Of a stretch of 12,537 bases of DNA, positions 12,205-12,537 are shown one piece after another. Made by a program: the position numbers and the translations under genes. Each line of letters opens with the position of its first letter. Within the stretch, counting starts at the first letter, position 1. The notes beneath the pieces were generated by a model. It was given only the letters and a program-made list of their open reading frames with translations. It was not told where the DNA came from and searched no databases. Source of the DNA: DASSUC01 sp035649895 (GTDB lineage: Bacteria; Actinomycetota; Actinomycetes; Mycobacteriales; Micromonosporaceae). The stretch spans positions 1 to 12,537 of the forward strand of contig DASRIS010000067.1 of the NCBI GenBank assembly GCA_035649895.1. Direction: 5' to 3'.

Positions 12205-12537
12205 TCAGCGTCGGGGCCAGTAGCGGTTCCGGCGGGGTCGTTGGGTGGGGTCGACCCAGGTGGGTGGGGTGAACTCGGGTCGTCCGTCGGGTGCGATGTG
12301 GACGCTCCACCCGCCGTGGTGGAGCAGGCGGTGGTGGAAGCTGCAGATCAGCACGACATTGCTGAGGCAGGTCGGGCCGCCGTCGACCCAGGACTTCACG
12401 TGATGGCCCTGGCACCACCTGGCCGGTCGGTCGCATCCGGGAAAGGCGCAGCCGCCGTCGCGGAGCACCAGGGCGCGGCGCAGGGCGCCGGTGACCAGCC
12501 GCCGCTGCCGGCCCAGGTCCAGCGGCTGCCCGGCCCC
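12205..12537 (-). CDS. DUF222/HNH endonuclease family protein, C-terminal part (5' end cut by window)
   Basis: The frame is open to the right edge, so only the last 110 residues are seen. They begin with GQPLDLGRQRRLVTGALRRA, typical of the region joining DUF222 to the HNH domain in actinobacterial 13E12-repeat-type proteins. The HNH core follows: a CAFPGC zinc-type pair, then HHVKSWVDGG with the catalytic His, then LSNVVLICSFHHRLLHHGGW with the Asn and His of the motif. The tail is Pro/Arg-rich. These proteins occur in many copies in actinobacterial genomes and probably cut DNA, but their role is poorly known. A GTG at 12468 is internal and is not the true start. Confidence 0.93.
   Translation of the reverse strand, partial: GAGQPLDLGRQRRLVTGALRRALVLRDGGCAFPGCDRPARWCQGHHVKSWVDGGPTCLSNVVLICSFHHRLLHHGGWSVHIAPDGRPEFTPPTWVDPTQRPRRNRYWPRR

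Noticed and set aside
12205..12537. HNH gene as a homing endonuclease or mobile element
   Set aside because: The C-terminal sequence fits the chromosomal DUF222/HNH family. No intron, intein, inverted repeat or target duplication is visible in the part present.

Overview
The window is very GC-rich DNA with GTG as well as ATG starts. It carries a fused FbiC-type FO synthase, a short GDP-mannose pyrophosphorylase near fbiA/fbiB, a DUF222/HNH (13E12-type) protein and a likely leaderless gene. Together these point to a high-GC actinomycete, plausibly Micromonosporaceae. The genus is an inference from gene style and context, not from a search.

Layout. 1-741 has no gene I can defend. It holds a good leftward promoter that overlaps a perfect 16-bp palindrome, probably serving a gene just off the left edge, and an 18-bp tandem repeat. 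742-3291 (-) is fbiC. 3556-5145 (-) is an unrecognised four-helix membrane protein with a very long disordered tail rich in GYGQP and TTQL-like motifs. 5245-6417 (+) is fbiA and 6414-7598 (+) is fbiB, coupled by an ATGA overlap. 7659-8444 (-) is an alpha/beta hydrolase. 8564-9169 (+) is a DUF309 protein with an Arg-Asp repeat N-terminus. 9367-10236 (+) is a secreted chymotrypsin-fold protease, followed by a very strong hairpin terminator. 10323-10994 (+) is a Nudix hydrolase. 10963-12063 (-) is manC, whose 3' end overlaps the Nudix 3' end. 12205-12537 (-) is the C-terminal part of an HNH endonuclease cut by the right edge.

Function. The core of the locus is coenzyme F420 biosynthesis. FbiC makes the deazaflavin FO, FbiA adds the phospho-enolpyruvyl (dehydro-phospholactyl) side chain, and the CofE part of FbiB adds glutamate. 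FbiD, which makes the activated donor, is not in the window. The C-terminal nitroreductase half of FbiB appears eroded, so reduction of dehydro-F420-0 may be done by an enzyme elsewhere. manC supplies GDP-mannose for glycans; its closeness to fbiA/fbiB matches mycobacterial gene order as I recall it. The other genes are not obviously part of one pathway.

The most distinctive feature is a set of short tandem repeats, many in frame, that recur at gene edges and in linkers: a 126-bp heptapeptide array inside fbiA, a repeat that multiplies the fbiB start region, repeats across two stop codons, an Arg-Asp array in the DUF309 protein, and a His/Asp-rich 102-bp insertion flanked by 15-bp direct repeats in the Nudix gene. 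Conserved catalytic cores are largely free of them. I see no CRISPR array, tRNA, rRNA, transposase or phage gene, and no clear new multi-gene system.
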